Assembly (NCBI RefSeq): GCF_031846165.1
Contig: NZ_JAVRIE010000001.1
Coordinates: 62,001-126,000 of the forward strand
From: Glaciecola blandensis
GTDB lineage: Bacteria; Pseudomonadota; Gammaproteobacteria; Enterobacterales; Alteromonadaceae
Direction: 5' to 3'
Length of the DNA: 64,000 nucleotides
Part shown: positions 63,351 through 64,000 of the stretch, in pieces
Layout of the letters: every line of letters starts with the position of its first letter
Position numbering within the stretch: the first letter of the stretch is position 1
Notes under the pieces: generated by a model
Database searches by the model: none
What the model saw: the letters and a program-made list of their open reading frames with translations, nothing else
Told to the model about the DNA's origin: nothing
Program-made: the position numbers and the translations under genes

Positions 63351-64000
63351 TTAGAATGCGATCGCTTGCCCCTTTGTCGGTATGATGCTGTTGATGTTTT
63401 GCTTATCCCATAAAACGAAAGACAGCTTATCTAAGGCTAGCGCATCGCCATGAACCAATACGACGTTTGGTGTTGGTTTGAATTGCGTAATCCACTCTAT
63501 AAGCTCTCTTTGTCCTGCATGAGCAGAAAACCCACCTAGGGTTTCTACTTTAGCTTTAACGGCAAAACTATCATTGAATATTCGGATCATTTTTTTACCA
63601 TCCACTAACAGTCTGCCCAAGGTTCCCATTGCTTGGTAACCACAAAATATAACTGTGTTTCTACTGTCCCAAATTCGACTTTTGAAGTGATGTCGAATCC
63701 TGCCGCCGGTGCACATGCCACTTCCGGCAATAATAAGCGCTCCTTTGTTGATTCGATTAATTGCCATTGAGTTCTCTGGCGTAACAGATAAAAATAAACT
63801 AGGAATGAAGTCTTTGGTGATGGAGTGCGCGTCTGGGGTTGCTTGATCAATATCCTTGCTATCTAAGGAGGAAAACCATTTGTCATAAATTTTTGTAATT
63901 TCAATAGCCATCGGACTGTCGAGTATCACTTGCCAGTTTTGCAAAAGTCCCTCTCGATGCAACTGGCCGAGATAAAACAATATTTCTTGAGTTCGACCAA
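63351..64000 (-). CDS. beta-CASP metallo-beta-lactamase-fold hydrolase, C-terminal part
   Basis: The reading frame is open to the window edge, so the 5' part (including the HxHxDH metal site) is outside. The visible 216 residues hold beta-CASP motif A (ILDSPMA), motif B (SGMCTGGRIRHH) and motif C (GGFSAHAGQ). The family includes RNA-processing exonucleases of the Ysh1/CPSF type. The first in-window TTG at 63980 is internal, not the start. Confidence 0.85.
   Translation of the reverse strand, partial: GRTQEILFYLGQLHREGLLQNWQVILDSPMAIEITKIYDKWFSSLDSKDIDQATPDAHSITKDFIPSLFLSVTPENSMAINRINKGALIIAGSGMCTGGRIRHHFKSRIWDSRNTVIFCGYQAMGTLGRLLVDGKKMIRIFNDSFAVKAKVETLGGFSAHAGQRELIEWITQFKPTPNVVLVHGDALALDKLSFVLWDKQNINSIIPTKGQAIAF

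Overview
The window reads as a chromosomal segment of a marine-type gammaproteobacterium of the order Alteromonadales. This is inferred from three things: the gene order corB-like/ypjD-like/ffh/rpsP-rimM-trmD-rplS, aroF-tyrA near pheA, and nudB-ruvCAB-ybgC-tolQRAB-pal-cpoB; the protein sequences, which resemble E. coli orthologues but are clearly diverged; and the many sensory, c-di-GMP and M16-peptidase proteins. The genus cannot be fixed from sequence alone. Most of the window is ordinary core genome, densely packed. The accessory content is a hipBA module beside a tRNA-Ser gene, several repeat clusters and a few unknown genes.

Layout: 0-7.2 kb holds a minus-strand MoxR/Bat operon (moxR, DUF58, DUF4381, two VWA proteins, batD). 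7.4-10.9 kb is the fatty-acid beta-oxidation pair fadI-fadJ with a FadR-like operator. 10.9-11.2 kb is the first REP-like repeat cluster. 11.3-19.1 kb holds a small membrane peptide, a 1496-residue propeller/PAS/GGDEF/EAL protein and an M16 peptidase. 19.2-26 kb carries sixA, a CBS-domain membrane protein, ypjD, ffh and the rpsP ribosomal operon, with a MITE-like palindrome between ffh and rpsP. 26-29.3 kb has the second repeat cluster, a cysteine-cluster protein, an unknown gene under an SOS-like promoter and an AbgT transporter. 29.4-36.8 kb holds aroF-tyrA (TyrR box), a chemoreceptor, pheA (with promoter and leader hairpin), a double-receiver response regulator and yciH. 36.9-40.7 kb is the iron(III) ABC importer fbpABC behind a Fur-like box. 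40.9-53.5 kb holds a GGDEF/EAL protein, aspS, nudB, ruvCAB, the third repeat cluster, a candidate small RNA and the Tol-Pal operon. 53.6-55.3 kb has two identical tRNA-Lys genes, nadA and tRNA-Ser. 55.3-60.1 kb has hipBA and DNA polymerase II. 60.2-64 kb has a porin, a small phosphate-binding-like protein, an unknown DUF4304-like gene, a universal stress protein and the C-terminal part of a beta-CASP metallo-hydrolase cut by the window edge.

The most unusual signals are non-coding. Three clusters of REP-like half-sites, each behind a plus-strand gene or operon, share one architecture: four left half-sites at exactly 19-bp spacing, a complete palindrome pair, then right half-sites at 16-18-bp spacing. 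Each arm is homogenised within a cluster but differs between clusters. A second signal is a minus-strand promoter-terminator unit of about 110 nt between ruvB and ybgC that looks like an undescribed small RNA. Others are a degenerate receiver domain fused to an intact one, an SOS-like operator on an unknown gene, and a HipB-style operator upstream of hipBA. No clearly new multi-gene defence or biosynthetic system is visible.
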